NCBI RefSeq assembly: GCF_013761175.1
Contig: NZ_JACDUR010000003.1
Location: 599,791-663,790 of the forward strand
Origin: Nonomuraea soli
Lineage (GTDB): Bacteria; Actinomycetota; Actinomycetes; Streptosporangiales; Streptosporangiaceae
DNA length: 64,000 bases
Direction: 5' to 3'
Shown: positions 44,884 through 54,656 of the stretch, one piece after another
Layout of the letters: each line of letters starts with the position of its first letter
How positions within the stretch are numbered: position 1 is the stretch's first letter
Position numbers and translations under genes: made by a program
Notes under the pieces: model-generated
The model's input: only the letters and a program-made list of their open reading frames with translations
Database searches by the model: none
Told to the model about the DNA's origin: nothing

Positions 44884-47800
44884 GTGAGTGGTTCATTCGT
44901 CCATCTGCACGTGCACACCGAGTACTCAATGCTCGACGGGGCGGCGAAGGTCAAGCCGCTGATAGCCGAGGCCGCCCGGCTGGGGATGCCGGCGATCGCG
45001 ATGTCCGATCACGGCAACATGTTCGGCGCGTACGAGTTCTACCATGCCGCCAAGGGCGGCCCGGTGAAGCCGATCATCGGGATCGAGGCGTACGTCGCTC
45101 CCGAGAACAGGTTCGTCAAGAAGCCGGTCTTCTGGGGCCAGCGGGCCGAGACCGGCGTGGCCGATGCCGAGGGCGGCAAGGACGTGTCGGGCGGCGGCCG
45201 CTTCACGCACATGACGATGTGGGCGAAGGACGCCCGAGGGTTGCGCAATCTGTTCCGGTTGTCGTCGCTGGCCTCCTATGAGGGCTACTACTCCAAGCCG
45301 CGCATGGACAGGGAGTTGATCGCCCAGCACGCCGAGGGGATCGTCGCGACGACCGGGTGTCCTTCCGGCGCGGTGCAGACGCGGATCAGGCTGGGGCAGT
45401 ACGACGAGGCGGTGCGGGTCGCCGCCGACTACCAGGAGATGTTCGGCAAGGACAACTACTTCCTGGAGCTGATGGATCATGGCATCGACATCGAGCGTGA
45501 CGTGCGTGACGATCTGCTGCGCCTGGCCAAGCAGCTCGCGATTCCGTTGCTGGTGACGAACGACTCGCATTACGTCACCGAGGATCAGGCCGATGCTCAC
45601 GACAGCCTGCTGTGCGTCGGGGTGGGCAAGAACAAGGACGATCCGAACCGGTTCCGTTTCAACGGTTCCGGCTACTACCTCAAGCCCGCGCAGGAGATGC
45701 GTTCCCTGTTCTCCGAGTTGCCCGAGGCGTGTGACAACACGCTGCTGGTCGCCGAGATGGTGGGCGACTACGACGACGTGTTCACCTATGTCGACAGGAT
45801 GCCGCAGTTCCCCGACGTGCCGGAGGGGGAGACGCAGGAGTCGTGGCTGCGGAAGGAGGTGGTCGAGGGGCTGGAGATGAGGTACGGCTCGCCGGTTCCC
45901 GACGAGGTGATGGAGCGCTACGAGACCGAGATGAAGATCATCGGCCCGATGGGTTTCTCGTCGTACTTCCTCGTGGTCGCCGACATCTGCCGCTATGCCC
46001 GCGACAACGGCATCCCCGTGGGCCCCGGCCGGGGCAGCGCCACCGGCTCGATCGTCGCCTACGCGACCCGCATCACCGAGTTGTGTCCTCTGGAGCACGG
46101 CCTGCTGTTCGAGCGGTTCCTGAACCCGGAGCGCATCAGCCCGCCCGACATCGACCTCGACTTCGACGACCGCCAGCGTGACCGCATGGTCCGCTACGTC
46201 ACCGACAAGTACGGCACCGAGATGACGGCCCAGGTCAACACGTTCGGCACGATCAAGGCGAAGGCCGCCGTCAAGGACGCCTCGCGCATTCTCGGCTATC
46301 CGTTCGCGGTCGGTGACAAGATCACCAAGGCGATGCCGCCTGACGTCATGGGCAAGGGCGTGCCGCTGGCCAAGCTGTTCGACGAGGGTCACCCGCGTTA
46401 CGTCGAGGGCGTCGAGATCCGCTCCCTGTACGACAACGACGTCGACGTGCGCAAGGTCATCGACACCGGGATGGGCATCGAGGGCCTGATCCGCGGCACG
46501 GGCGTGCACGCGGCGGCCGTCATCCTGTCGTCGGCGCCGCTGCTCGACCTCATCCCCATGCACATGCGCGACAAGGACAAGGTGATCATCACCGGGTTCG
46601 ACTATCCGTCGTGCGAGGAGATGGGCCTGATCAAGATGGACTTCCTGGGTCTGCGGAACCTGGGCATCATCGATCACGCCATGAAGATCATCGAGCAGAA
46701 CCGCGGCATCAAGCTCGACACCCTGACGATCCCGCTCGACGACGCGACCACCTACCGGCTCATGGCGCGCGGCGACACCCTGGGCGTCTTCCAGCTCGAC
46801 GGCGGGCCGATGCGCCAGCTGCTGCGGCTCATGGAGCCCACCAGGTTCGAGGACATCGCGGCCGTGCTCGCCCTCTACCGGCCCGGCCCGATGGCGGCCA
46901 ACGCCCACACCAACTACGCCCACCGCAAGAACGCCCGCCAGGACATCGACCCGATCCACCCCGAGCTGAAGGAGGCCCTGGAGCCGATCCTGGGCACCAC
47001 CTACCACCTGCTGGTCTACCAGGAGCAGATCATGGCCATCGCCCGCGAGCTGGCGGGCTACACCCTGGGAGGCGCCGATCTGCTGCGCCGGGCCATGGGC
47101 AAGAAGAAGCCCGAGATCCTGGCCAAGGAGTTCGTCAACTTCCAGGCGGGCATGCGGGACAACAAGTTCTCCGACGCGGCGATCCAGGCGTTGTGGGACG
47201 TCATGCTGCCCTTCTCGGGCTACGCCTTCAACAAGTCGCACACCGCCGGATACGGGCTGGTCGCCTACTGGACCGCCTATCTCAAGGCCAACTATCCGGC
47301 CGAGTACATGGCGGCGCTGCTCACCAGCGTCGGCGACGACAAGGACAAGGCCGCCGTCTACCTGGCCGAGTGCCGCAAGATGGGCATCCAGGTGCTGGCG
47401 CCCTGCGTCAACGAGTCGCACCTCGACTTCGTCGCGGTCGGCGACGACACGGTGCGCTTCGGCCTGGGGGCCGTGCGCAACGTGGGGGAGAACGTCGTCG
47501 AGGGCATCGTCGCCGGTCGCGAGAAGGGCGCCTACGGCGACTTCAACGACTTCCTCGACAAGGTGCCGCTGGTGGTGTGCAACAAGCGGGTCACCGAATC
47601 CCTGATCAAGGCCGGCGGCTTCGACTCGATGCGTCACCCGCGCAAGGGCCTGCTCGCCGTACACGAGCAGGCGGTCGATTCGGTCATCGGCATCAAGAAG
47701 AACGAGGCCCACGGCCAGGACTCCCTGTTCGGGGCGGTCGACGAGGTCGAGAGCTCCTTCTCCATCGCGGTGCCGGAGACCGAGTGGGACAAGAAGACCA

Positions 47801-48429
47801 AGCTCGACTTCGAGCGCGAGATGCTCGGGCTGTACGTCTCCGACCACCCGCTGGCCGGCACCGAGCGGCTGCTGGCGCGCAACCGCGACACCACCATCGC
47901 CGACCTGCTGGAGAGCGGCAGGGAGGATCGGGGAGACGTGAAGGTGTGCGGCCTGATCACCAAGGTGGAGCGGCGGGTCAACAAGGCGGGCAACCTGTGG
48001 GCGATCGCCACGGTCGAGGACATGGACGCCGCGGTGGAGTGCCTGTTCTTCCCCAAGAGCTACGAGTTGTACGCTCCCGAGCTGCGCGGCGACGTGGTGG
48101 TCTCGGTGTCCGGGCAGATCAACAACCGCGACGGGGCCATCTCGGTCTTCGCCAACGATCTCACCCCGATCGACGTCTCGGGCATCTCCAGCGACAGCGG
48201 GCACCCGGTCACGTTGCACCTGCGCGAGGAGCGGATCACCCCGCAGCTCGTGGAGGAGCTCAGGCAGGTGCTGGTCGCGCACGCGGGTACGGTGCCCGTA
48301 CGCGTCCAGCTGCGGCGCTCGACGGGCAGGACGGTGCTGCTGGCGTTGCCGGAGTATCCGGTCAGCCCCGAGCCGTCGTTCGTCGCCGACGTCAAGACCC
48401 TGCTGGGGCCGCATGCGATCTCCCTGTGA
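44884..48429 (+). CDS. dnaE: DNA polymerase III alpha subunit
   Basis: The 1181-aa main replicative polymerase. The N-terminal PHP domain keeps its metal-binding HLHVHTEYSMLDG and SDHGNMFG segments (in actinobacteria this domain proofreads). The polymerase active site is in PPDIDLDFDDRQRD with GPGRGSATGSIVAY upstream. A helix-hairpin-helix and OB domain (VKVCGLITKVERRVNKAG) follow. The GTG start lies downstream of GGAAGGTTGGGG. Gene order dnaB-dnaE in the same orientation is unusual and may be a lineage feature. Confidence 0.95.
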   Translation: MSGSFVHLHVHTEYSMLDGAAKVKPLIAEAARLGMPAIAMSDHGNMFGAYEFYHAAKGGPVKPIIGIEAYVAPENRFVKKPVFWGQRAETGVADAEGGKDVSGGGRFTHMTMWAKDARGLRNLFRLSSLASYEGYYSKPRMDRELIAQHAEGIVATTGCPSGAVQTRIRLGQYDEAVRVAADYQEMFGKDNYFLELMDHGIDIERDVRDDLLRLAKQLAIPLLVTNDSHYVTEDQADAHDSLLCVGVGKNKDDPNRFRFNGSGYYLKPAQEMRSLFSELPEACDNTLLVAEMVGDYDDVFTYVDRMPQFPDVPEGETQESWLRKEVVEGLEMRYGSPVPDEVMERYETEMKIIGPMGFSSYFLVVADICRYARDNGIPVGPGRGSATGSIVAYATRITELCPLEHGLLFERFLNPERISPPDIDLDFDDRQRDRMVRYVTDKYGTEMTAQVNTFGTIKAKAAVKDASRILGYPFAVGDKITKAMPPDVMGKGVPLAKLFDEGHPRYVEGVEIRSLYDNDVDVRKVIDTGMGIEGLIRGTGVHAAAVILSSAPLLDLIPMHMRDKDKVIITGFDYPSCEEMGLIKMDFLGLRNLGIIDHAMKIIEQNRGIKLDTLTIPLDDATTYRLMARGDTLGVFQLDGGPMRQLLRLMEPTRFEDIAAVLALYRPGPMAANAHTNYAHRKNARQDIDPIHPELKEALEPILGTTYHLLVYQEQIMAIARELAGYTLGGADLLRRAMGKKKPEILAKEFVNFQAGMRDNKFSDAAIQALWDVMLPFSGYAFNKSHTAGYGLVAYWTAYLKANYPAEYMAALLTSVGDDKDKAAVYLAECRKMGIQVLAPCVNESHLDFVAVGDDTVRFGLGAVRNVGENVVEGIVAGREKGAYGDFNDFLDKVPLVVCNKRVTESLIKAGGFDSMRHPRKGLLAVHEQAVDSVIGIKKNEAHGQDSLFGAVDEVESSFSIAVPETEWDKKTKLDFEREMLGLYVSDHPLAGTERLLARNRDTTIADLLESGREDRGDVKVCGLITKVERRVNKAGNLWAIATVEDMDAAVECLFFPKSYELYAPELRGDVVVSVSGQINNRDGAISVFANDLTPIDVSGISSDSGHPVTLHLREERITPQLVEELRQVLVAHAGTVPVRVQLRRSTGRTVLLALPEYPVSPEPSFVADVKTLLGPHAISL

Positions 48430-48450
48430 GCTCCCGGCTACCGTGGCCGG

Positions 48451-49152
48451 GTGACGCTCAAGGGAATCCTGTTCGACATCGACGACACGATCTTCGACTA
48501 CACCGGCTCGGAACGGCAGCGCGTGCTCCGGCATCTGGCGGACGAGGGGTTGCTCGACCGGTTCGGTTCGCCGGAGCAGGCGCTGGAGCGATGGCGGACG
48601 ATCATGGAGGAGGAGTACGCCAGGTTCCTGGCCGGTGAGCTGGCCTTCGAGGAGCAGCAGTTGCGCCGGGTCGTGAGATTTCTGGACGAGGTGGGTGTCG
48701 TCCCGGACGACCCGGCCGCCTGGTTCGCCCGATACGCGGCGGGCAGGGAGACCTGGTGGGCGGCCTTCCCCGACGCCGCCCCCGTCCTGAGGGAACTGGG
48801 CGAGCGGTTCGTCCTGGGCGTGGTGTCGAACTCCGCCCTCGACCACCAGCTGCGCAAGCTCAGAGCGATCGGCCTCGTCGACCACTTCGGCGAGGCGATC
48901 GTCTGCTCGCAGGAACACGGATGCGCCAAGCCCGACCCCACGATCTTCCTGGCGGGGTGCGCCAAGCTCGGGCTGGAGCCGTACGAGACCGCCTACGTGG
49001 GCGACAAGTACGACGTCGACGCGATCGGCGCCCGCGACGCCGGGCTGACGGCCTTCTGGCTGGATCGCAACAGGAGCGGCACGCCTCCGGTGGACGGCAT
49101 CCGCGTGATCCACTCGCTCACCGAGCTGCTGGATGTCACATCGCGGCTCTGA
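48451..49152 (+). CDS. HAD-superfamily hydrolase
   Basis: A 233-aa HAD phosphatase: nucleophile motif I FDIDDTIFDY, motif II GVVSNSALD, motif III Lys in the KP region and motif IV VGDKYDVDAIGARDAG. Cap domain type C1. GTG at 48451 has no ribosome site but TACCGT (48439-48444) is 6 nt upstream, suggesting leaderless initiation 21 bp after dnaE. Substrate unknown. Confidence 0.88.
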   Translation: MTLKGILFDIDDTIFDYTGSERQRVLRHLADEGLLDRFGSPEQALERWRTIMEEEYARFLAGELAFEEQQLRRVVRFLDEVGVVPDDPAAWFARYAAGRETWWAAFPDAAPVLRELGERFVLGVVSNSALDHQLRKLRAIGLVDHFGEAIVCSQEHGCAKPDPTIFLAGCAKLGLEPYETAYVGDKYDVDAIGARDAGLTAFWLDRNRSGTPPVDGIRVIHSLTELLDVTSRL

Positions 49153-49168
49153 GCTCCGTCCGTATGGC

Positions 49169-49555
49169 ATGAGCCGATTCGTCAATGCCGTCGTCGCCCT
49201 GGGCGCGTTCTTCTTCCTGGCCGGTGGGGCGTGGGCCTTCTTCTGGCCGCACAGCTTCTACTCCACGGTCGCCACTTTCCCGCCGTTCAACCTGCACCTG
49301 TTCCACGACGCCGGGGCCTTCCAGCTCGGCATCGGCGCCGCCCTCACGGCCGCGCTGTTCACCAGGGACGCGCTGATAGTGGGCCTGGCCGGGGGCGCCG
49401 CGGGTGCGGTCGTGCACGCGATCTCGCACGTCGTGGACCGCAACCTGGGCGGCAACCCCAGCGACCCGTGGACGCTCAGCGGCCTGGCGTTGCTGCTGGT
49501 GGTGGCCACGATCCTGAGATACCGGCAGCAGAGGAACAGCTCACGGAAGGCGTGA
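49169..49555 (+). CDS. four-helix membrane protein
   Basis: A 128-aa hydrophobic protein with four predicted helices and no recognised family (DUF4345-like fold is possible). ATG at 49169 is used since it opens a membrane helix; the frame begins at 49133. It overlaps the 3' end of ilvD by 15 bp. Confidence 0.65.
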   Translation: MSRFVNAVVALGAFFFLAGGAWAFFWPHSFYSTVATFPPFNLHLFHDAGAFQLGIGAALTAALFTRDALIVGLAGGAAGAVVHAISHVVDRNLGGNPSDPWTLSGLALLLVVATILRYRQQRNSSRKA

Positions 49556-51391
49556 GGGGTCGCGAACGGCGCCCTTGTCGGCCGAGGTGGCCAGGAACGC
49601 GTAGGTCCGCAACGCGAGCGAGACCGGCCGCTCCCGCCGCCGCGGCCGGTAGCCGCCGTCCGACTCGAGTCGCCGCCGCCGCTCGGCGAGCACGGCGTCC
49701 GGAACGTCCAGCGTGATCGCGCGGGAGGGGATGTCGACGCTGACGGGGTCGCCGTCCTCGACCAGGGCGATGACCCCGCCCGCGGCGGCCTCGGGCGAGA
49801 TGTGCCCCACCGCCAGCCCGGAGGACCCGCCGGAGTACCGCCCGTCGGTGATCACCGCGCACGTCCCTGCCAGTCCACGCCCCTTGAGGTAGGCGGTGGG
49901 GTAGAGCATCTCCTGCATCCCGGGGCCGCCTCGCGGTCCTTCGTAGCGGATGACCAGGACGTCGCCAGGCCGGATCCGCCCGGCCAGCACGGCCTGCGAC
50001 GCCTCCTCCTGCGACTCGACCACGACGGCGGGCCCGGTGAAGGTCAGCAGCGCCGGATCGACCCCGGCGGTCTTGACCACGGCCCCGTCGGCCGCGAGGT
50101 TCCCGCGCAGGACGGCCAGTCCGCCGTCTGGGGAGTGGGCGTGGGCGACGTCGCGGATGCAGCCGCCCGAGGCGTCGAGGTCGAGCTCCTTCCACCGCCG
50201 CGACTGGGAGTAGGCCTGTGCGGAGGGCACGCCCCCTGGCGCGGCGTGGAAGAGCTCGACGGCCTCGGGCGCGGGGGCACCGCCGCGCACGTCCCAGTCC
50301 TTGAGCCAGGAGCCGAGTGTCGGCGAGTGCACGGACCACACGTTCTCGTTCAGCATGCCGGCGCGGTGCAGCTCGCCGAGGAGGGCGGGGATGCCGCCCG
50401 CGCGGTGCACGTCCTCCATGAGGTGGGGCCCGTTGGGCGCGACCTTGCACAGGCACGGGATCCGGGGCGACAGCTCCTCGATGTCGTCCAGGGTGTAGCC
50501 GAGCCCGGCCTCCTGGGCGGCGGCGAGCAGGTGCAGCACGGTGTTGGTGGATCCGCCCATCGCCATGTCGAGCGCCATCGCGTTGCCGAAGGCGGCGTGC
50601 GAGGCGATGGCACGGGGCAGCACGCTGTGGTCGTCGTGCTCGTAGTGGCGCAGGGCGAGCTCGACGGCGGTCCTGCCGGCCTGCTCGTAGAGGGCGCGCC
50701 TGGCCGTGTGGGTGGCGAGCGTGGTGCCGTTGCCGGGCAGTGCCAGGCCCAGGGCTTCCACGAGGCAGTTCATCGAGTTGGCGGTGAACATGCCGGCGCA
50801 CGAGCCGCAGGTGGGGCAGGCGGCCTCCTCGATCCTGCGCAGGTCCTCGTCGTCCACGTCCGTGGAGACCGCCTCCGACATCGCGACGACGAGGTTGAGC
50901 CGGTCGCGGACGGTGCCGTCGGCCATGACGGCGGTGCCGCCCTCCATGGGACCGCCGGAGACGAAGACGGTCGGGATGTTCAGCCGCATGGCGGCCATCA
51001 GCATCCCGGGCGTGATCTTGTCGCAGTTGGAGACGCACACGAGGGCGTCGGCGCAGTGGGCGTTGACCATGTACTCGATGGAGTCGGCGATCAGGTCGCG
51101 CGACGGCAGGGAGTAGAGCATCCCGGCGTGGCCCATCGCGATGCCGTCGTCGACGGCGATCGTGTTGAACTCGCGGGCGATCCCGCCCGCCTCGCGCACG
51201 GCTCCGGCGACGGTACGGCCGACGGCGGCGAGATGGACGTGGCCCGGCACGAACTCGGTGAAGCTGTTGGCCACGGCGACGATGGGCTTGGTGCCGATGT
51301 CGGCGCTCGGCACGCCGCTGGCGCGCATCAGGGCGCGTGCGCCCGCCATGTTCCTGCCGTGCGTGACCGTACGGGACCTCAGTGGGGGCAT
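49541..51391 (-). CDS. ilvD: dihydroxy-acid dehydratase
   Basis: A 616-aa [Fe-S]-cluster dehydratase for the third step of branched-chain amino-acid synthesis. Cluster cysteines lie in [11 protein letters not shown] and in [19 protein letters not shown]. The full N-terminal [23 protein letters not shown] and C-terminal regions are present. ATG at 51391 follows AGGGAGAGAAC. It stands alone and is divergent from a TetR gene with two strong palindromes between, implying dedicated regulation. Confidence 0.95.
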   Translation of the reverse strand: MPPLRSRTVTHGRNMAGARALMRASGVPSADIGTKPIVAVANSFTEFVPGHVHLAAVGRTVAGAVREAGGIAREFNTIAVDDGIAMGHAGMLYSLPSRDLIADSIEYMVNAHCADALVCVSNCDKITPGMLMAAMRLNIPTVFVSGGPMEGGTAVMADGTVRDRLNLVVAMSEAVSTDVDDEDLRRIEEAACPTCGSCAGMFTANSMNCLVEALGLALPGNGTTLATHTARRALYEQAGRTAVELALRHYEHDDHSVLPRAIASHAAFGNAMALDMAMGGSTNTVLHLLAAAQEAGLGYTLDDIEELSPRIPCLCKVAPNGPHLMEDVHRAGGIPALLGELHRAGMLNENVWSVHSPTLGSWLKDWDVRGGAPAPEAVELFHAAPGGVPSAQAYSQSRRWKELDLDASGGCIRDVAHAHSPDGGLAVLRGNLAADGAVVKTAGVDPALLTFTGPAVVVESQEEASQAVLAGRIRPGDVLVIRYEGPRGGPGMQEMLYPTAYLKGRGLAGTCAVITDGRYSGGSSGLAVGHISPEAAAGGVIALVEDGDPVSVDIPSRAITLDVPDAVLAERRRRLESDGGYRPRRRERPVSLALRTYAFLATSADKGAVRDPSRLP

Positions 51392-51400
51392 GTTCTCTCC

Positions 51401-51436
51401 CTGGCAATCTCCAACCGTGCGGTTGGAGATTGCCAG
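51401..51436. promoter_or_regulatory. 36-bp perfect palindromic operator between ilvD and tetR
   Basis: CTGGCAATCTCCAACCG and its complement flank a TG centre. It starts 10 bp upstream of the ilvD start codon, so it overlaps the ilvD ribosome-binding/promoter region. It contains the core CAACCG-NN-CGGTTG also seen in operator 2. Confidence 0.88.
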
Positions 51437-51452
51437 AAGGTGAGAGCAATTG

Positions 51453-51466
51453 CAACCGTACGGTTG
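51453..51466. promoter_or_regulatory. second TetR operator near tetR
   Basis: CAACCGTACGGTTG is a perfect 14-bp palindrome. Its centre is 41 bp from that of the first operator. It lies just upstream of the TATCCT -10 box of the tetR gene. Confidence 0.85.
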
Positions 51467-51486
51467 GAGTTGGATATCCTCGGCCC

Positions 51487-52080
51487 ATGGCGTGGGACAC
51501 CGAGCGAACCAGGCGGCTGCTGCTGGAAGCGGCGGTGGAGGAGTTCGCCGAGCACGGTCCGGAGGGCGCCAGGGTCGCCAAGATCGCGGCCAGGGCGGGC
51601 GTCAACAAGGAGCGCATCTACCAGTACTTCGGCGACAAGCAGGGCCTGTTCGCGGCCGTGCTCACCGACGAGCTGGCCAAGCTGGCCGCCGCCATCCCGC
51701 TACCCGCCGATCAGACGCCCGACCTGGTAGAGCACGCGGGGCAGCTCTACGACTACCACCGCGCCCATCCGCACTTCCTGCGGCTGCTCTACTGGGAGGG
51801 GCTGCAGCGCGACGCCACCGTCCAGGCGGGGCCGGAACGTGCCGGGCACTACGCGGACAAGGTGGCCTCCATCGCCGAGGCGCAGCGGCGTGGCGAGGTG
51901 ACGGGGGAGATCGCCCCCGAGTTCCTGCTGTACTCCGTGGCCGCGCTCGCCGCCTGGTGGTTCGCCAGCCCGCACGTCACGCGCATGATCCTCGGCCCGG
52001 CGGCCGACGATCCGCAGGCCCAGCGAGTGGCACTGGTCACACTGGTCGACCGCATCCAGCGGAACAAACCCGATCATTAA
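51487..52080 (+). CDS. TetR-family transcriptional regulator
   Basis: A 197-aa TetR repressor: HTH ([26 protein letters not shown]) at residues 28-53 and a helical ligand-binding domain. ATG at 51487 has no Shine-Dalgarno; TATCCT (51475-51480) lies 6 nt upstream (leaderless). Divergent from ilvD with two palindromic operators between; probably controls both. Inducer unknown, possibly a branched-chain intermediate or another signal. Confidence 0.9.
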   Translation: MAWDTERTRRLLLEAAVEEFAEHGPEGARVAKIAARAGVNKERIYQYFGDKQGLFAAVLTDELAKLAAAIPLPADQTPDLVEHAGQLYDYHRAHPHFLRLLYWEGLQRDATVQAGPERAGHYADKVASIAEAQRRGEVTGEIAPEFLLYSVAALAAWWFASPHVTRMILGPAADDPQAQRVALVTLVDRIQRNKPDH

Positions 52081-52095
52081 CGGGCTGTACCGAAC

Positions 52096-52539
52096 ATGAG
52101 TATTTTGATCGCATATGACGGTTCCAGTGACGCCAAGGCCGCTGTCGAGTTCGCCGCCAAGCACTTCAAGGACGCCCCGACCGTGGTCGTCTCCGTCTGG
52201 GAGCCCCTTCTTGTCCAGCTGAGGCACTACCCGGCCGCGGCCCCCGCGCTCCTGGCCGACGACCCTTCCCCCGAGGCCCAGGCGCTGGCCGAGAAGTACG
52301 CCCAGGAGGGCGCCGACCTGGCCAGGGCGGCGGGCTTGTCCGAGGTGAGCCATCGGGCGGTGGCCGACACGGAGTCGATCTGGAAGACCATCGTGGAGGT
52401 GGCCGACGAGCTCGGCTCCGACGTGATCGTGATCGGCTCGCGCGGCCTGAAGGGCATCCCGTCACTCCTGCTCGGCAGCGTGTCGAACCACGTGTTGCAC
52501 CACTCGAAGCGGCCGACGCTCATCGTGAAGGGGGATTGA
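52096..52539 (+). CDS. universal stress protein, UspA family
   Basis: A 147-aa Usp protein with the ATP-binding motif GSRGLKGIPSLLLGSVSNHVLHHS (G-2x-G-9x-GS). No ribosome site is clear. Follows tetR by 15 bp; tail-to-tail with soxR (20-bp overlap). Confidence 0.9.
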   Translation: MSILIAYDGSSDAKAAVEFAAKHFKDAPTVVVSVWEPLLVQLRHYPAAAPALLADDPSPEAQALAEKYAQEGADLARAAGLSEVSHRAVADTESIWKTIVEVADELGSDVIVIGSRGLKGIPSLLLGSVSNHVLHHSKRPTLIVKGD

Positions 52540-52993
52540 GCCTGGTGTCGATCCGGCGGGCTCCAGGACCCTGTCCGCCCAGCCAGTCGTGGGGGTTGGC
52601 CAGCGCGCAGGAGTTGAGTGACAGGCACCCGCAGCCGATGCAGTCGGTCAGGTTGTCGCGCAGCCGCTGAAGCTGGACGATGCGGTCGTCGAGCTCGGTC
52701 TTCCAGGCTGCCGACAGCTTGGCCCAGTCTTCGCGGGTGGGGGTGCGCCCGTCGGGGAGCGTCGCCAGGGCCTCCTTGATGGTCGCCAGCGGGATCCCGA
52801 GGCGCTGCGAGAGCCGGACGAACGAGACCCGGCGCAGCGTGTCGCGGTGGTAGCGGCGCTGGTTGCCGGCGGTGCGCCTGCTGGAGATCAGCCCCTTGGC
52901 CTCGTAGAAGTGCAGCGCGGAGACGGCGACGCCGCTGCGTTCCGCGAGCTGGCCGACGGTCAGCTCCTTGCTGTTCCACGGGACGGTCGACAT
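52520..52993 (-). CDS. soxR: redox-sensitive MerR-family regulator SoxR
   Basis: A 157-aa SoxR: MerR HTH (VGQLAERSGVAVSALHFYEAKGLI), dimerisation helix, and [2Fe-2S] cysteines C118, C121, C123 and C129 in CIGCGCLSLNSC. In actinomycetes SoxR responds directly to redox-active pigments rather than superoxide. ATG overlaps the upstream phosphodiesterase stop (TGATG), making a two-gene operon, an unusual partner. Confidence 0.93.
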   Translation of the reverse strand: MSTVPWNSKELTVGQLAERSGVAVSALHFYEAKGLISSRRTAGNQRRYHRDTLRRVSFVRLSQRLGIPLATIKEALATLPDGRTPTREDWAKLSAAWKTELDDRIVQLQRLRDNLTDCIGCGCLSLNSCALANPHDWLGGQGPGARRIDTRLNPPSR

Positions 52994-53709
52994 CACGGGA
53001 CCGGCCGGAAGTGGGTGACGAGCCTGCCGCCGGTGAAGATGTGCAGGGCGTACGCGGGTGGCAGGTCGTACGACACGGGGATCTTCGGTGCGTTCTCGAA
53101 GGGCGTCAGGCCGGTCGAGATCACACCGGGCGCGACGACCACGGGACGACCCGCGAAGGTGCCGGTCGCGGCGGTGTGGGCGTGCCCGACCAGCAGGCCG
53201 GCGATGTGCGGGTGGCGCTCGACGACCGCCTCGAGCCGGTCGACCGACTGGAGCATGATCTCGTCGACGTACGGGATGCCCAGCTCGATCGGCGGGTGGT
53301 GGAAGCCCACGAAGGCGGGGACGTCCGGGCGTTCCGACAGCACCTCGTCCAGCCACGACAGGGTCGCGTCGCCCAGGTAGCCCTCGTCGCGCCCGGGAAC
53401 GCTGGAGTCGGCCAGCGCGATGGTCACGTCGGGCAGCCGCAGGGCCTGGTTGACCGGTCCGAGCACCTTCTCGAACAGCTCGGGCTGATAGTCGTGGTTG
53501 CCAGGACAGATGATCAGCGGGATCTCGGTCTCCAGCAGCGACCGGACCGTCTCGTACTCCTCCAGGAGCGAGTGGTCGGCGATGTCGCCCGTCACGATGA
53601 TCGCGTCGACGGGGAACGACCTGAGCTGGTTCATCACCCGGGTCGTGCGCTCGACGCTGTCCGCGGAGCCCCCGATGTGGATGTCGCTGATATGCGCAAT
53701 AACCGCCAC
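52993..53709 (-). CDS. calcineurin-like phosphoesterase (CpdA-type)
   Basis: A 238-aa metallophosphoesterase with DIHIGG, GDIADH, GNHDYQPE, GFHHPP and VGHAHTAATG, the full di-metal site of the CpdA/Rv0805 class III cyclic-nucleotide phosphodiesterases. GTG at 53709 is preceded by TAGAGT (53721-53716) with 6 nt between (leaderless). Upstream of soxR in one operon; substrate may be cAMP or another phosphoester. Confidence 0.88.
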   Translation of the reverse strand: MAVIAHISDIHIGGSADSVERTTRVMNQLRSFPVDAIIVTGDIADHSLLEEYETVRSLLETEIPLIICPGNHDYQPELFEKVLGPVNQALRLPDVTIALADSSVPGRDEGYLGDATLSWLDEVLSERPDVPAFVGFHHPPIELGIPYVDEIMLQSVDRLEAVVERHPHIAGLLVGHAHTAATGTFAGRPVVVAPGVISTGLTPFENAPKIPVSYDLPPAYALHIFTGGRLVTHFRPVP

Positions 53710-53715
53710 TATCGC

Positions 53716-53728
53716 ACTCTAGTACGGT
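53716..53728. promoter_or_regulatory. back-to-back -10 boxes of two leaderless genes
   Basis: Minus-strand TAGAGT (53721-53716) and plus-strand TACGGT (53723-53728) are separated by one base. Each lies 6-7 nt from its own start codon (53709 and 53736). RNA polymerases could hardly occupy both at once. Confidence 0.7.
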
Positions 53729-53735
53729 TACCAGA

Positions 53736-54656
53736 ATGGAGACCATCACCGCCCGCTTCGAGCTGCTCGACCCGCGTTTCGAGGGAGTGGGCGGCGACGA
53801 GCGTATGGAGCGCATCGCCACGGGCTGCCGATGGGCCGAGGGCCCGACCTACGTTCCCGCGGGCCGCTACCTGGTGTGGAGCGACATCCCCAACGACCGC
53901 ATGCTGCGCTGGGACGAGATGACCGGTCACGTCGGCCTGTTCAGGAGCCCTGCCGGCTACACCAACGGTCACACGCTCGACCGCCAGGGCAGGCTGGTCT
54001 CCTGCGAGCAGGGCAACCGCCGGCTGAGCCGTACGGAGCACGACGGCTCCATCACGGTCCTGGCCGACCGCTGGGAGGGCAAGCGGCTCAACAGCCCCAA
54101 CGACGTGGTGGTCAGGTCCGACGGCTCCATCTGGTTCACCGACCCCCGCTACGGCATCACCAGCGACTACGAGGGCAACCGGGCCGAGAGCGAGATCGGC
54201 AACGACCAGGTCTACCGGCTCGACCCGGCGACCGGGGTGGTCACCGCCGTGGCCGACGACTTCGTCCGCCCCAACGGCCTGGCCTTCTCGGCCGACGAGT
54301 CGCTGCTCTACGTGGTCGACACCCGGCGCAAGCACCTGCGGGTCTTCGAGGTTCACGGCGACCGCCTCGAGAACGGCCGGGTGCTCGCGGAGTGCACGGC
54401 CGGCAGCTTCGACGGGATCAGGCTCGACGACGCCGGCCGGATCTGGGCCGCCACCCACGAGGGGGTGCACTGCTTCGATCCGGACGGCACGCTCATCGGC
54501 AAGCTCCACATCCCGGAGAAGGTCTCCAACCTGGTCTTCGGCGGACTCAAGCGCAACTGGCTGTTCATCACGGCCTCGACCTCCGTCTACTCGATCATGA
54601 CCAACGTGCGCGGGGTGGTCACTGCCAGCGGAACAGGCGGACGGCCAGGGCGCTGA
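53736..54656 (+). CDS. SMP-30/gluconolactonase-family protein
   Basis: A 306-aa six-bladed beta-propeller lactonase-like protein. Metal ligands are expected in EGPTY (first Glu), NSPNDV (Asn), and NGLAFS/DTRR (Asn/Asp). ATG at 53736 is preceded by TACGGT with 7 nt between (leaderless). Overlaps the ABC permease 3' end by 38 bp. Substrate unknown (a sugar lactone or phosphotriester). Confidence 0.88.
   Translation: METITARFELLDPRFEGVGGDERMERIATGCRWAEGPTYVPAGRYLVWSDIPNDRMLRWDEMTGHVGLFRSPAGYTNGHTLDRQGRLVSCEQGNRRLSRTEHDGSITVLADRWEGKRLNSPNDVVVRSDGSIWFTDPRYGITSDYEGNRAESEIGNDQVYRLDPATGVVTAVADDFVRPNGLAFSADESLLYVVDTRRKHLRVFEVHGDRLENGRVLAECTAGSFDGIRLDDAGRIWAATHEGVHCFDPDGTLIGKLHIPEKVSNLVFGGLKRNWLFITASTSVYSIMTNVRGVVTASGTGGRPGR

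Noticed and set aside
44926..49185. A 1419-codon open frame on the minus strand opposite dnaE and the HAD gene
   Set aside because: It is antisense to two well-supported genes. Its translation is typical third-position GC shadow sequence with no family features.
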